Shown: positions 52,008 through 61,270, counted from the stretch's first letter. The stretch: DNA of 64,000 nucleotides from Leptolinea sp964446955 (GCA_964446955.1 CAYUQJ010000005.1:1-64000), one strand, 5' to 3'. Translations and numbers: made by a program. The notes: a model not told the origin generated them from the sequence alone.

Positions 52008-52255
52008 GGATTCCTCGTTCGTATAAAATGAGACGGTTATCTTTGGAATTGCGTACACCTATTTTCACAGAATTAATATACCGTAAAAAACGTCCTTTAA
52101 GTTTCTTGCCGTGAAAATTTTTTGTAATAATTCCTTCAGATTTGCTTCAGGTATAGTTATACATGGTTTATACGAAATGGGTATTAAAGAAACCTTAACA
52201 ATTTACATAAAATTTGTTTAAATAAAACCCGTATAATTCCTTAAACGAGGAAACT
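52008..52255. promoter_or_regulatory. Divergent region MerR copy 2 / arsC
   Basis: The 248-bp AT-rich gap contains TATAAT at 52232-52237 for arsC and a cluster of TATAC-containing words near 52153-52176 (GTATAGTTATACATGG and TTTATACG). The latter may be binding sites of the MerR-type regulator. A GAGG ribosome site at 52247-52250 precedes arsC. Confidence 0.35.
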
Positions 52256-52681
52256 ATGACAGACAAGACAAGAGTTTTATTTCTTTGCACAGGTAATTCG
52301 GCACGGAGTCAAATGGCAGAGGCATTTTTAAACCAGATTGGCAGCGACCGGTTTGAAGTTCACAGCGCCGGATTGGATCCTTCTGCTGTAAATCCTTTCA
52401 CTATTCATGTGTTGGATGAAGTCGGCATCGACTGGTCACAAGCCCGGGCAAAGGGATTGAAAGAATATCTGGGAAAAGTTCATTTCGGATACCTGATTAC
52501 TGTTTGCAGCCGCGCGGAAGAACGCTGTCCGATCTTCCCTGGCATGGGGCAACGGCTCCACTGGCCATTCGATGATCCGGCCGCTGCTGAGGGTAGCGAT
52601 GAAGAAAAGCTGGCCGTCTTCCGCCGTGTAAGGGATGAGATCAAAGCACAGGTAAAAACCTGGTATCAAGGCCATCAATAA
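52256..52681 (+). CDS. arsC: Arsenate reductase, LMW-phosphatase/thioredoxin type
   Basis: ArsC reduces arsenate to arsenite. The 141-residue protein has the P-loop LCTGNSARSQMAEAF (CX5R) and two resolving cysteines in VCSRAEERCPIFPG, as in the thioredoxin-coupled Staphylococcus/Bacillus class. WPFDDPAAAEGSDEEKLAVFRRVRDEI completes the fold. It converges with the ACR3 gene, so it has its own promoter, and its product arsenite is the ACR3 substrate. Confidence 0.94.
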   Translation: MTDKTRVLFLCTGNSARSQMAEAFLNQIGSDRFEVHSAGLDPSAVNPFTIHVLDEVGIDWSQARAKGLKEYLGKVHFGYLITVCSRAEERCPIFPGMGQRLHWPFDDPAAAEGSDEEKLAVFRRVRDEIKAQVKTWYQGHQ

Positions 52682-52736
52682 AATATGCAGGAAATCCGTA
52701 ACGGTTTCCCAGTAAATTGGCAGATATTACTCTGGA

Positions 52737-53798
52737 TCAAGAAGACTTTTCCTGTATTGAAAAGAATTTTGGTTTCAACCAAAGGGCTACATTTACAAGA
52801 CCGATCATCACTGGTACTTCCACTAAAGGTCCGATTACAGCAGTAAATGCCTGACCAGAATTGATACCAAAAACAGCAACAGCCACAGCGATAGCCAGTT
52901 CAAAATTATTACTCGCAGCGGTGAAAGATAATGTTGTTGTTTTCTCATAATTTGCGCCAACCGCTATACTCATAAAAAAACTGACAAAGAACATGATCAG
53001 GAAATACAACAGGAGCGGTATGGCAATGCGCACAACATCCAGTGGAATTGTAACAATCAAGTTCCCCTTCAACCCAAACATAACCACAATGGTGAACAGC
53101 AAGGCTATTAATGTGATCGGGCTGATTTTCGGGATGAACTTGTTGTAATACCAGTCTTTATCTTTTATCTTAACCAGAACAAGCCGTGTTAAGAAACCGG
53201 CAATGAATGGAATGCCCAGATAAATAAATACGCTTCGGGCAATGTCGGCAATAGTCACATTTACTATTGCCCCTTCCAATCCCAACCAAGATGGAAGGAT
53301 TGTAATAAACACATAGGCATAAACACTGTAGAACAAAACCTGAAAAATGGAATTGAAAGCCACCAAACCGGCCGCATATTCCGAATCTCCTTTGGCCAGT
53401 TCATTCCACACAATCACCATGGCAATGCAACGGGCAAGTCCGATCATGATCAGTCCGGTCATATATTCTGGATATCCCCGCAGGAAAATGATGGCCAGAA
53501 CAAACATAAGGATCGGTCCTATGATCCAGTTTTGCACAAGAGACAGCCCCAAGATTTTCCAATTGCGAAAAACATCACCGAGTTCATCATAATGAACCTT
53601 GGCCAAAGGTGGGTACATCATCAAGATCAATCCTATGGCTATGGGGATATTTGTCGTACCGACCTGGAACTGGTTAATAAAGGATTCAAAACCCGTGATG
53701 AAATACCCCAATAGTACACCCACGGCCATAGCCAGAAATATCCATAGTGTCAAGTACTGATCAACAAAAGACAATTTTCTTTCGTGTTTCTTGTTCAT
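52737..53798 (-). CDS. acr3: Arsenite efflux permease ACR3
   Basis: The 353-residue protein has ten hydrophobic segments and ACR3 features: PIAIGLILMMYPPLAKVHYDEL, LVQNWIIGPILMF, the essential cysteine in MIGLARCIAMVIVWNELAKGD, and TLSFTAASNNFELAIAVAVAVFG. ACR3 exports arsenite using the proton gradient. A perfect AAGGAGG precedes the ATG. It lies 30 bp downstream of the permease gene and is the end of the minus-strand ars series. Confidence 0.95.
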   Translation of the reverse strand: MNKKHERKLSFVDQYLTLWIFLAMAVGVLLGYFITGFESFINQFQVGTTNIPIAIGLILMMYPPLAKVHYDELGDVFRNWKILGLSLVQNWIIGPILMFVLAIIFLRGYPEYMTGLIMIGLARCIAMVIVWNELAKGDSEYAAGLVAFNSIFQVLFYSVYAYVFITILPSWLGLEGAIVNVTIADIARSVFIYLGIPFIAGFLTRLVLVKIKDKDWYYNKFIPKISPITLIALLFTIVVMFGLKGNLIVTIPLDVVRIAIPLLLYFLIMFFVSFFMSIAVGANYEKTTTLSFTAASNNFELAIAVAVAVFGINSGQAFTAVIGPLVEVPVMIGLVNVALWLKPKFFSIQEKSS

Positions 53799-53828
53799 AT
53801 TCCTCCTTAATAATTCATTGAAAAGGAA

Positions 53829-55160
53829 TTACAGGATAGAAATGGCCAGGCCGAATAAATATCCGGCCAAAGTACTCATAATGGCTACAAGTGAAACGTA
53901 GATCAGTGTTTTGTTTCTTCCCATCACGCCATTCAACACCAGAATGGATTGCAGTGAAAGTTCCGGGTCTGCCAGCAGGTAGGCCAGCAAGGGACCGCGT
54001 GCCATTCCCAGGTCGAGGAACATTTTGGCAATTGGTACTTCGACCAGGGTTGGGAAGTACATGAATACCCCAAAAAGCACACCCACCATATTTGCCCAGA
54101 TGGTGTTTTGTCCCGCAATGGTGCGAACCCAGGCTTCCGGAATGATCACTTTAACGATCCCTGCCGCAAATACGCCGATGATCAGCAGTGGAAAAATTTG
54201 TTTGACAAACTTCCAGGTCTCCCAGACCCATCCGCTTAATTCATCTTCCGTGAAGAATCGGGCAGCAACAATCCCGATCGCAACAAGCAAAATGAACTCA
54301 CCTATCAAACGTCCATTTATACCTATTACCAGCGATCCCGTCTCTTCTTTTGGAGCGGCAATCAGAATAGTCATGGCTATGAGAACGAAAGCCGTGTATG
54401 TCCAACCGGAAAAGCCGGAAAATATATCCTCGAATCCCTTCCAGGATGTAAAACCGATGATAATCAACATAAAGATCAACACAGCACCCTGCAATGTTAG
54501 ATTGACAGAGGAAAGGAAAGTTCCCAACCCGTTATTCCAATCAAACGGAAGAACAAAACTTGTGTAGACATTTGTTAACAGGTCAACCTGTAAAGTTCCC
54601 ACAATCAAAACTGAAACCAGCAGAATAAACAGAACCCATACCGCCGGTTTCACGCTTGTTTTGTGATCAAACAAGCCATTCGCCGCCATCTCGTCTGCCC
54701 TGACGGCTTCCTCTCTGCGGAAGAACCAGGCCATGAGCAGGCCGATCAGAATACCAAACAGGATTGACAGCACCAGTCGGGATATGGCTATATCAAACCC
54801 AATAGCCGCGCCTGTATACGTGATAGCCAGAATATTGATCGCCGGGCCAACAAAAAGAAACGTGATAGCCGGGCCAAGGCCGGCACCCCGTTTCCAGATA
54901 CCGGCGAATAGCGGCAATATTGTGCAGGAACAGACCGCGAGTATGAAACCGCCTAATGCAGAAGCCGGGTAACTGATCCACCTGCTGGACCGTGGTCCGA
55001 GGAATCGAGTGATGGCTTCTTTTGGGATCATGGAGCTCATAAATCCGGCTATGATAAACGCCGGTACAAGGCATAACAACACATGGGCGGCCAGATAATC
55101 CAGCAGCCCGGTCCATCCGGACCATAGCAAGGTACCAAAATAGTGAAGAAGTAATTCCAT
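53829..55160 (-). CDS. Predicted permease of the ArsP_1 (DUF318) family
   Basis: The protein (443 residues from the ATG at 55160) has about eight to ten membrane helices. The family hallmark AVCSCTILPLFAGIWKRGAGLGPAITFLFVGPAINILA is present, as is FPTLVEVPIAKMFLDLGM. Family members include ArsP, which exports organoarsenicals, and other permeases encoded in metal or arsenic clusters. A TTG start at 55208 is possible, but it lies at the edge of a terminator T-run; a TATAAT at 55176-55181 (minus strand) suggests a separate promoter and the ATG at 55160. Confidence 0.82.
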   Translation of the reverse strand: MELLLHYFGTLLWSGWTGLLDYLAAHVLLCLVPAFIIAGFMSSMIPKEAITRFLGPRSSRWISYPASALGGFILAVCSCTILPLFAGIWKRGAGLGPAITFLFVGPAINILAITYTGAAIGFDIAISRLVLSILFGILIGLLMAWFFRREEAVRADEMAANGLFDHKTSVKPAVWVLFILLVSVLIVGTLQVDLLTNVYTSFVLPFDWNNGLGTFLSSVNLTLQGAVLIFMLIIIGFTSWKGFEDIFSGFSGWTYTAFVLIAMTILIAAPKEETGSLVIGINGRLIGEFILLVAIGIVAARFFTEDELSGWVWETWKFVKQIFPLLIIGVFAAGIVKVIIPEAWVRTIAGQNTIWANMVGVLFGVFMYFPTLVEVPIAKMFLDLGMARGPLLAYLLADPELSLQSILVLNGVMGRNKTLIYVSLVAIMSTLAGYLFGLAISIL

Positions 55161-55215
55161 TTTCGGGTCGTCCCAATTATATTCAAATAACCGAATGTGA
55201 TTATCCAAAGAAAAA

Positions 55216-55233
55216 AGGCAGATTTTTCTGCCT
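55216..55233 (-). terminator. Intrinsic terminator after the thioredoxin-like gene
   Basis: AGGCAGA and TCTGCCT form a 7-bp stem with a 4-nt loop. On the minus strand it is followed by a T-run. It follows the thioredoxin-like gene and precedes the permease, so it may end or attenuate the arsR transcript. Confidence 0.75.
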
Positions 55234-55244
55234 CAAAAAAAATA

Positions 55245-55484
55245 TCAGGCTTCGTTTAGCCAGTCAGTAATTTCGCTCTCCACGGGAATTCGTCCGGATG
55301 AGACCACTTTCTCATTGACCACCAGACCAGGTGTAGATAAGATCGGATACTTCATTATTTCCCCGTAATCGGTTACGTGCTCAATTCGGGCTTCCAAACC
55401 CAGGTCAGCAATAACTTTCTTCGTAATCGCTTCCAGCTTTTTACAGTTGGCACAACCGGATCCCAGAACTTTAATCGTTAACAT
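55245..55484 (-). CDS. Small thioredoxin-like redox protein (thioredoxin_3 type)
   Basis: The 79-residue protein has the CxxC motif GSGCANCKKLE and a cis-Pro region STPGLVVN, and it resembles redox-active disulfide protein 2/MTH895. Such small proteins are often coded with ArsP-like permeases. It overlaps the arsR stop by 7 bp. It may supply reducing power to the arsenic system, which is inference. Confidence 0.88.
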   Translation of the reverse strand: MLTIKVLGSGCANCKKLEAITKKVIADLGLEARIEHVTDYGEIMKYPILSTPGLVVNEKVVSSGRIPVESEITDWLNEA

Positions 55485-55855
55485 TTTTCATTTCCTTTAC
55501 ATTGTCTTTTGGATGTATTGCAGCGCGGACATGGGCATCCTTCCACAGTGTCTATGGGCTCAGGTCGATAGCCCGTGACGGCATATGCGGCATCCAGCAG
55601 ATCAAATATCCGCGAATCAGCAATACGGTAATACACATTCCAACCGTCCCGCCGGTCAAGGATCAGCCCGGCCTCACGCAATACAGCAAGCTGCTGGCTG
55701 ACATACGATTGCCGTGAACCCAGGCATGCTTCCAGATGACACACACAGTGTTCACCTTTCCGCAATTCTTCCAATATAGCAACGCGTGCCGGGTGTGAAA
55801 GTGCCTTGAACAGGTTTTCCGTTGTTTGCTCTTTTATCTCGCCAATTATATTCAT
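55478..55855 (-). CDS. arsR: ArsR-family metalloregulator
   Basis: ArsR represses ars genes until arsenite binds. The 125-residue protein has a winged helix (ALSHPARVAILEELRKGEHCVCHLEACLGSRQSYVSQQLAVLREAGLI) with the CxC metal site in HCVCHLEACL, in the classical ELCVCDL position. A second cluster CPCPRCN lies near the C-terminus. It is the first gene of the operon and should bind the palindrome at its own start. Confidence 0.94.
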   Translation of the reverse strand: MNIIGEIKEQTTENLFKALSHPARVAILEELRKGEHCVCHLEACLGSRQSYVSQQLAVLREAGLILDRRDGWNVYYRIADSRIFDLLDAAYAVTGYRPEPIDTVEGCPCPRCNTSKRQCKGNEKC

Positions 55856-55865
55856 AATATTGAAT
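55850..55865. promoter_or_regulatory. ArsR operator candidate
   Basis: ATTCA-TAATAT-TGAAT is a perfect inverted repeat that overlaps the arsR start codon. Arms of this kind occur in ArsR/SmtB-family operators, so autoregulation is likely. Confidence 0.5.
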
Positions 55866-55907
55866 GTATTTTACTACGCACATTGGAAATGTAAAGTTAA
55901 TTGCGGG

Positions 55908-56567
55908 TTAATTGTCCGAAAAGGAATCTTCAGGCGGAGCAATATCTTTTACCTGTACGCCCAACAACCCGATCACCTGCAGGGTCTGGTGCGGCGCTAT
56001 GATCGCTCCCCTTATCTCGTCTACACCAATTCGCAGCCCGCCGATCTGTGACGTTCGAAGATCAGCACCAATAAGCTTAGCCTGGTGAAAATTAGCCTCC
56101 GTCAGATCACAATCGGTAAAAAAGACACCGGATACATCCGCCCCGTCAAATACAGCTTTACGCAGGACACATTTTGAAAAGCGGCAGCGTTTAAATTTCG
56201 ATGAAACGAGAGTCGCGCTTTCCATCTGGCAATTGATGAATTCCACGTCCTCAAATATTCCATCCAGCATTTGCGTACCCATCAAACGGCAACCCTGGAA
56301 AACCACGCGTCGGAAGAAACCCTTTTCCCATTCAGAACCGGAGAATTCACAGGTATCCAGAATAGAATCAACGACCCGCAGGCCTGGCAGGTTGGTTCGC
56401 AGCATTTGCAGCTTTCGGGCTTTCACCTGCTCTAGTATCAATCCACCCGCGAACAAGTTATTGCAGTCCAAACCGGTAAGCGCCGACTGAAATATGTGGA
56501 CGTGATCTGTCAGGGATTCCGGATTGTTAGGTGGGAAGGGTTTGGGCAGGCGGGGTGGATGGATCAT
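55908..56567 (-). CDS. Pentapeptide-repeat protein
   Basis: The 219-residue protein has pentapeptide repeats of the A(D/N)LXX type, clearest at about 75-175 (CEFSG, CRLMG, CRFSK, AVFDGADVSG, CDLTEANFHQAKLIGADLR). These form a quadrilateral beta helix. The C-terminal part (about 180-219) lacks repeats. AAGGAAAT lies before the ATG. Function unknown; some relatives mimic DNA and bind gyrase, but nothing here shows that. Confidence 0.85.
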   Translation of the reverse strand: MIHPPRLPKPFPPNNPESLTDHVHIFQSALTGLDCNNLFAGGLILEQVKARKLQMLRTNLPGLRVVDSILDTCEFSGSEWEKGFFRRVVFQGCRLMGTQMLDGIFEDVEFINCQMESATLVSSKFKRCRFSKCVLRKAVFDGADVSGVFFTDCDLTEANFHQAKLIGADLRTSQIGGLRIGVDEIRGAIIAPHQTLQVIGLLGVQVKDIAPPEDSFSDN

Positions 56568-56696
56568 AGATTATTTCCTTAATCAGATTCTTCAATCAAT
56601 ATATGGTTTTTCTTTTTTGTATGGAGGTTGGTAATCAACCGAATTCCCAAAAAAGCACGAATTTCTCCATCAATAATTCTCTGTTTAACCGGTTGT

Positions 56697-56724
56697 TATA
56701 ATACATAAAGGAAAGATTCCTTTA
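56697..56724 (+). promoter_or_regulatory. Extended -10 and palindrome upstream of the sensor kinase
   Basis: TGtTATAAT (-10 at 56697-56702) is followed by TAAAGGAA-AGA-TTCCTTTA (56706-56724), perfect 8-bp arms. The palindrome would lie at the start of the transcript and could be an operator or a 5' hairpin. Confidence 0.5.
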
Positions 56725-56769
56725 CATAAATCCGCCAATTAAAAAAATAGCATATGAGGAATATCACTC

Positions 56770-58338
56770 TTGGTGAAAAGTAACCATCTCCAGTCGGAAT
56801 CACAGGCAAGCGTCAACCTGTATCAGGATATATTCGATTCCATCGCCGATGGTTTGATCATTATAGATATTGATACCACAAATATCTTGTTGGCAAATCC
56901 TGCCGCCTGCAAAATGCATGGGTATTTACGTGAAGAATTCATCCACAAATCAGTAAAAAACATCCTCCATCCGGAAAGTCAAGAGGAAATAGCAAAATTT
57001 TTCGGGGATTTCGAATCAGAGGTTGTGTTTGAAAAAAGATTCCAACATATTTGTCATGACAAATCCACTTTTTTTGGTGAATGGCACATATCGAATTTTA
57101 TTTTTCAAGGAAAACGTTGCCTGCTGGGGATTATCAGAAATATTAGTAACCGAATTCAAGATGAAAACATTCTTAACAAACGGGTTGAGACCCGCACGCA
57201 CGAGCAGGCGACACTGTTAAAGATTTCGCACACCCTCGCCTCTACGGTGGAATTTCAGCCGCAATTAATCCTCGAACAATTGCATGAAATCATCGAATTT
57301 ACACATGGAGGTTTGTTTACCCTTGAAGATTCAACGCTTACCGCATTAGCCATTCACGGGGTAAACCATTTGGATCAGGAACTCCAATTGCGGATTCATT
57401 TGCAGAGCCCTGAAATCCTTTCCACATTATTTATTGACCATAGGCCGGTTCGAATCCCTGATGTTTGGAGCGACCACCCTCAGGCTCAATTATTACGTTC
57501 CCTTATTCTCGACGAAACGGCCGGGTTGCTAGATGGAATGCAATCATGGATGTGGGTTCCCCTTTCCGTACGCAGGAAAATTATCGGTGTAATAGGTATC
57601 GCAGAAACCAGGAAAAACTTCTTTACCACCCACCATGCTGATCTGGCACTTAGTGTGGCAAACCAGGCTGCAATAACCATGGTAAACACTGATCTGATCA
57701 GGCAAGCACAGGATCTGGCCGTACTGGAAGAAAGGCAACGTTTGGCGCGAAACCTTCACGACGCGGTTAACCAATCACTTTTCTCTGCGGGCTTAATTGC
57801 CGAAGTTCTTCCACGCTTATGGCAAAGGAACCAGAATGAGGCAATGCAATCACTTGATGACCTTCGGCGGTTGACCCGCGGTGCACAGGCAGAAATGCGT
57901 GCGCTTCTGGCAGAATTACGCCCATCAACAATAACTGACGCAAAGTTGGGTGACCTTTTACAGTTATTGGCGAACGCACTTACAGGGCGTACCAGCATTC
58001 CTGTTAAAATAATCACAACAGAAGAAATCATTCTACCGGCCAATATTCAAATAACATTCTACCGAGTATGTCAGGAAACCCTTAATAATGTGGCAAAACA
58101 TTCAAAAGCCAGCCATGTGGATATTTTGCTCAAACACAAAGGGAATGTTGTCTTCTTACACATCCATGATGACGGCATCGGTTTCGATCCCAATCTGACA
58201 ATCTCCGGGCATTATGGATTGGGGATGATGCGCGAAAGGGCTGAGAGCGTTGGAGCCTTGTTTACGATAACCAGCCAACCCGGTCAGGGTACAGATACTT
58301 TTTTGCGATGGAATCAACCAAAGAAAAAGGTTGTTTGA
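56770..58338 (+). CDS. PAS-GAF sensor histidine kinase (NarX/DegS type)
   Basis: The 522-residue kinase has a PAS domain (about 15-135), a GAF domain (about 160-310), a HisKA_3 dimerisation region with the phospho-acceptor histidine in QRLARNLHDAVNQSLFSAGL (near residue 330), and an ATPase domain with NNVAKHSKAS, DDGIGFD and GLGMMRERAESVGA. No membrane segment is seen, so the signal is cytosolic. The start is TTG at 56770 or GTG at 56773, with GAGGA upstream. Its stop overlaps the response regulator ATG (TGATG). Confidence 0.92.
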   Translation: MVKSNHLQSESQASVNLYQDIFDSIADGLIIIDIDTTNILLANPAACKMHGYLREEFIHKSVKNILHPESQEEIAKFFGDFESEVVFEKRFQHICHDKSTFFGEWHISNFIFQGKRCLLGIIRNISNRIQDENILNKRVETRTHEQATLLKISHTLASTVEFQPQLILEQLHEIIEFTHGGLFTLEDSTLTALAIHGVNHLDQELQLRIHLQSPEILSTLFIDHRPVRIPDVWSDHPQAQLLRSLILDETAGLLDGMQSWMWVPLSVRRKIIGVIGIAETRKNFFTTHHADLALSVANQAAITMVNTDLIRQAQDLAVLEERQRLARNLHDAVNQSLFSAGLIAEVLPRLWQRNQNEAMQSLDDLRRLTRGAQAEMRALLAELRPSTITDAKLGDLLQLLANALTGRTSIPVKIITTEEIILPANIQITFYRVCQETLNNVAKHSKASHVDILLKHKGNVVFLHIHDDGIGFDPNLTISGHYGLGMMRERAESVGALFTITSQPGQGTDTFLRWNQPKKKVV

Positions 58339-58985
58339 TGAATACTTCCCCAGATTTTCCCATACGGGTGATGCTTGTAGATGACCATACTATGGTCCGG
58401 CGCGGTCTGGCAACATTCCTCAAAGTTTTCGATGACATGCTATTGGTTGGTGAAGCCGAAACTGGTGAAGCCGCCATACCGCTTTGCGCACAAGTTACTC
58501 CTGATGTAGTTCTCATGGATATGGTCCTGCCAGGCATGGATGGAACAGAGACGACAAAACAAATCCGGCAGCAATTCCCACTTGTACAGGTGATCGCATT
58601 GACGAGTTTTAATGACGGTGAGCTGATCACGAAGGCGCTCGAAGCAGGCGCGATAGGATATCTGCTAAAAGATGTTTCAGCCGAAGAACTGGCAAAAGCG
58701 ATTCGCGCAGCAAATCTTGGCCGGGCAACTTTGTCCCCCGAAGTAGCCCAGTCACTCGTTCATAATACGAATCTTCCACCTTCGCCGGGATATGATCTGA
58801 CGGCGCGTGAACGAGAAGTTTTAGTTTTAATGGCCAAAGGATTGAATAATACCCAAATCGCAGGAAAATTGACTGTAAGTCCATCGACGATCAAATCACA
58901 CGTTAGCAATATCCTTTCAAAATTAAACGCTGCCAGCCGAACTGAAGCCGTAACACTCGCGCTCCGGCACAAACTCATTTCCTGA
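58338..58985 (+). CDS. NarL/LuxR-family response regulator
   Basis: The 215-residue regulator has a receiver domain (VMLVDDHTMVRRGL; phospho-acceptor aspartate in VVLMDMVLPGMDG; lysine in YLLKDVSAEELAKAI) and a LuxR-type helix-turn-helix (LTAREREVLVLMAKGLNNTQIAGKLTVSPSTIKSHVSNILSKL). The ATG overlaps the kinase stop, so the pair is coupled. A repeated regulatory block begins 7 bp after its stop and also lies upstream of 61271. Confidence 0.94.
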   Translation: MNTSPDFPIRVMLVDDHTMVRRGLATFLKVFDDMLLVGEAETGEAAIPLCAQVTPDVVLMDMVLPGMDGTETTKQIRQQFPLVQVIALTSFNDGELITKALEAGAIGYLLKDVSAEELAKAIRAANLGRATLSPEVAQSLVHNTNLPPSPGYDLTAREREVLVLMAKGLNNTQIAGKLTVSPSTIKSHVSNILSKLNAASRTEAVTLALRHKLIS

Positions 58986-58991
58986 AAAAAA

Positions 58992-59059
58992 TCCCCCACA
59001 TGGCGGATACAAAAATTGCCTGGAGGGTGGATGCCTTTACGGGGGTATTACTCTATGAT
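58992..59059 (+). promoter_or_regulatory. Repeated promoter block, copy 1
   Basis: TCCCCCAcATGGCGG followed by ATACAAAAA matches copy 2 (61197) at 23 of 24 positions. Later shared words are GGATG, CGGGG and TTAC, and a TATGAT -10-like box at 59054-59059. The core CC(C)CCAnATGGcGG is an imperfect palindrome, fitting a dimeric regulator. It precedes the HD-GYP gene. Confidence 0.6.
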
Positions 59060-59150
59060 GAAATGTAGACGTAGTGTTTTTTCATATTCAGTGCGAGTAC
59101 GTCAATAATGGCAACTTTGCTTTTAATCATATGGATGTTGGTAAATAACA

Positions 59151-61007
59151 ATGACAAAACAGACATTAGAGGAATCCGAACTTCGGTATCGCCGCCTGTT
59201 TGAATCGGCTCAGGACGGAATTTTAATTCTGGATGCAAAAACGGGAATGATCGAGGATGTCAATCCATTTCTGGAAAAAATGTTGGGGTACTCTCGTATA
59301 GAGTTTATCGGCAAGAAGCTCTGGGAAATTAGCGCGTTTAGAGACATTGAAGCCAATAAAGATGCCTTCCGGGAATTAGTGGAAAAAGAATACATCCGGT
59401 ATGAAGACCTCCCATTAAAAACGAAAGATGGCCGCCTTATTCAGGTGGAATTTGTCAGCAATGTGTATCAGGTCAGCAATGAGCAAGTGATACAGTGCAA
59501 TATCCGCGATATTACAGAACGCGTACATGCTGAATCAAAGATCCGGGAGAACGAATTCATACTTTCGCAGTCTCAACGATTAGCGCATATCGGAAGTTGG
59601 ATTTGGGACATGGTGGGACCTTTAGTTTGGTCGGATGAGACTTATAGAATTTATGGGATTCTGCCGGAGGCTATTACCCTGACCCCTGATTCTATGATCG
59701 ATTTAATCCATCCCGAAGATCGTCAAGATATTCACAATTGGTTCACTGCATGCCTCGCAGGTAAATCACCTGACAACCTGGAATATCGTACGGTCCTGCC
59801 CGATGGCACCATCCGCTTTATCAGCGGAGGTGGCGTTCTCCTTTTTGACAAAGCTGGTAAGCCCAATTTTATTACCGGCACGGTGCAAGATATAACCGAT
59901 CGCAAGCATTTCGAACAAAAGATCCAACGACAGCTTGAACATCTTACGGCATTGGGTATTATCGACCGGATCATTTCATCCAATTTTGACCTGAAGGTTA
60001 GCCTTTCTCAAATCATTATCCAAGTAATCAAGGAATTGGGTGTAGACGCAGCGACAATACTTTTGCTTAACCCAACATCATTATTCCTAGAACATGGGGC
60101 AGACTTTGGATTCAAGTCAAACAAAATGAAGGAAACGCAAATCCGATTGGGAGAAAGTTTTGCCGGGATGGTTGCCCTAAAACGACAAAGCATTCAAATC
60201 CCTGATTTGCGAGATGATCCGGAAAACAAATTATTGACCCAGCTAATGGCAGGTGAAGATTTTAATTGTTACTATGGTGTACCTTTACTTGTCAAAGGAC
60301 AGATTAAGGGAGTTCTGGAAGTTTTTAATCAACAACCTCTCCAACCGGATGATGAATGGATTGATTTCCTGAATTCATTGGCCAGGCAAACAGCCATCGC
60401 GATAGAAAACGCCACGCTATTTGAAGGATTGCAGCAGTCCAACCTCGAATTACAACTGGCTTATGACGCGACAATCGAAGGTTGGTCGCGCGCATTGGAT
60501 ATGCGCGACAAAGAAACCGAGGGGCATAGCCAACGCGTAACAGATATGGCAATCAAGCTGGCGGGCTATTTTAACCTGAACGAAGCTGAAATCCTAAATA
60601 TTCGAAGAGGAGCACTTTTACACGATATTGGGAAAATGGGCATTCCTGATCAAATTTTACTCAAGCCAGGACCTTTGACTGAAGCGGAATGGGTGATCAT
60701 GAGAAAACACCCTACTTTCGCGTATGATCTACTCTCACCAATTGTTTATCTGCGGCAGGCTCTTGAAATTCCATATGGGCATCATGAAAAGTGGGATGGT
60801 ACCGGATACCCGCAAGGGTTAAAGGGAACGCATATTCCACTTGCTGCGCGGATATTCTCGGTTGTTGATGTCTGGGATGCGCTGAAATCTGACCGCCCAT
60901 ACCGTACCGCATGGACTGATGGAGAAATTTTTTCTCACATCAAAGAGCTAAGTGGCGTCCATTTTGATCCCCAGGTCGTTGATTTGTTCCTGTTGATGCA
61001 AACATAA
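59151..61007 (+). CDS. PAS-PAS-GAF-HD-GYP c-di-GMP phosphodiesterase
   Basis: The 618-residue soluble protein has two PAS domains (about 5-125 and 130-250), a GAF domain (about 265-420) and HD-GYP (about 435-615). The catalytic motifs LLHDIGKMGIPD and HHEKWDGTGYPQG are intact. It shares the GAF-HD-GYP half with the protein at 8209-9993, but has PAS domains instead of membrane helices. Its first PAS domain is closely similar to that of the PAS-GGDEF gene at 63270. It follows promoter block copy 1. Confidence 0.91.
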   Translation: MTKQTLEESELRYRRLFESAQDGILILDAKTGMIEDVNPFLEKMLGYSRIEFIGKKLWEISAFRDIEANKDAFRELVEKEYIRYEDLPLKTKDGRLIQVEFVSNVYQVSNEQVIQCNIRDITERVHAESKIRENEFILSQSQRLAHIGSWIWDMVGPLVWSDETYRIYGILPEAITLTPDSMIDLIHPEDRQDIHNWFTACLAGKSPDNLEYRTVLPDGTIRFISGGGVLLFDKAGKPNFITGTVQDITDRKHFEQKIQRQLEHLTALGIIDRIISSNFDLKVSLSQIIIQVIKELGVDAATILLLNPTSLFLEHGADFGFKSNKMKETQIRLGESFAGMVALKRQSIQIPDLRDDPENKLLTQLMAGEDFNCYYGVPLLVKGQIKGVLEVFNQQPLQPDDEWIDFLNSLARQTAIAIENATLFEGLQQSNLELQLAYDATIEGWSRALDMRDKETEGHSQRVTDMAIKLAGYFNLNEAEILNIRRGALLHDIGKMGIPDQILLKPGPLTEAEWVIMRKHPTFAYDLLSPIVYLRQALEIPYGHHEKWDGTGYPQGLKGTHIPLAARIFSVVDVWDALKSDRPYRTAWTDGEIFSHIKELSGVHFDPQVVDLFLLMQT

Positions 61008-61196
61008 ACTCACGTATCATTGAGAAACTTGACAAGATAAGGATACCAGGGCGAAATTGTCTCCTGTGTATGGTTACGGAGAGGGTTTCTTTTTTTTTGA
61101 AGCCTGGGACTAAGTATTCGGAAGAATAGAATGATCAGGTCAAAAAAGGATGATCGGGACTCAATACAGCGGTAATCAATCTGTTCTCCAATCATC

Positions 61197-61263
61197 TCCC
61201 CCAAATGGCGGATACAAAAACTCCCCTTCCACAGGATGTAGTCGGGGAGTTTACCTCGTAGTA
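61197..61263 (+). promoter_or_regulatory. Repeated promoter block, copy 2
   Basis: TCCCCCAaATGGCGG and ATACAAAAA are followed by AAACTCCCC/GGGGAGTTT (61218-61226 and 61244-61252), GGATG, CGGGG, TTAC and TAGTAT at 61258-61263. The distance from block start to the -10-like box is 61 bp here and 62 bp in copy 1. The ATG of the receiver gene follows at once, implying a very short leader. Confidence 0.6.
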
Positions 61264-61270
61264 TGTATGT

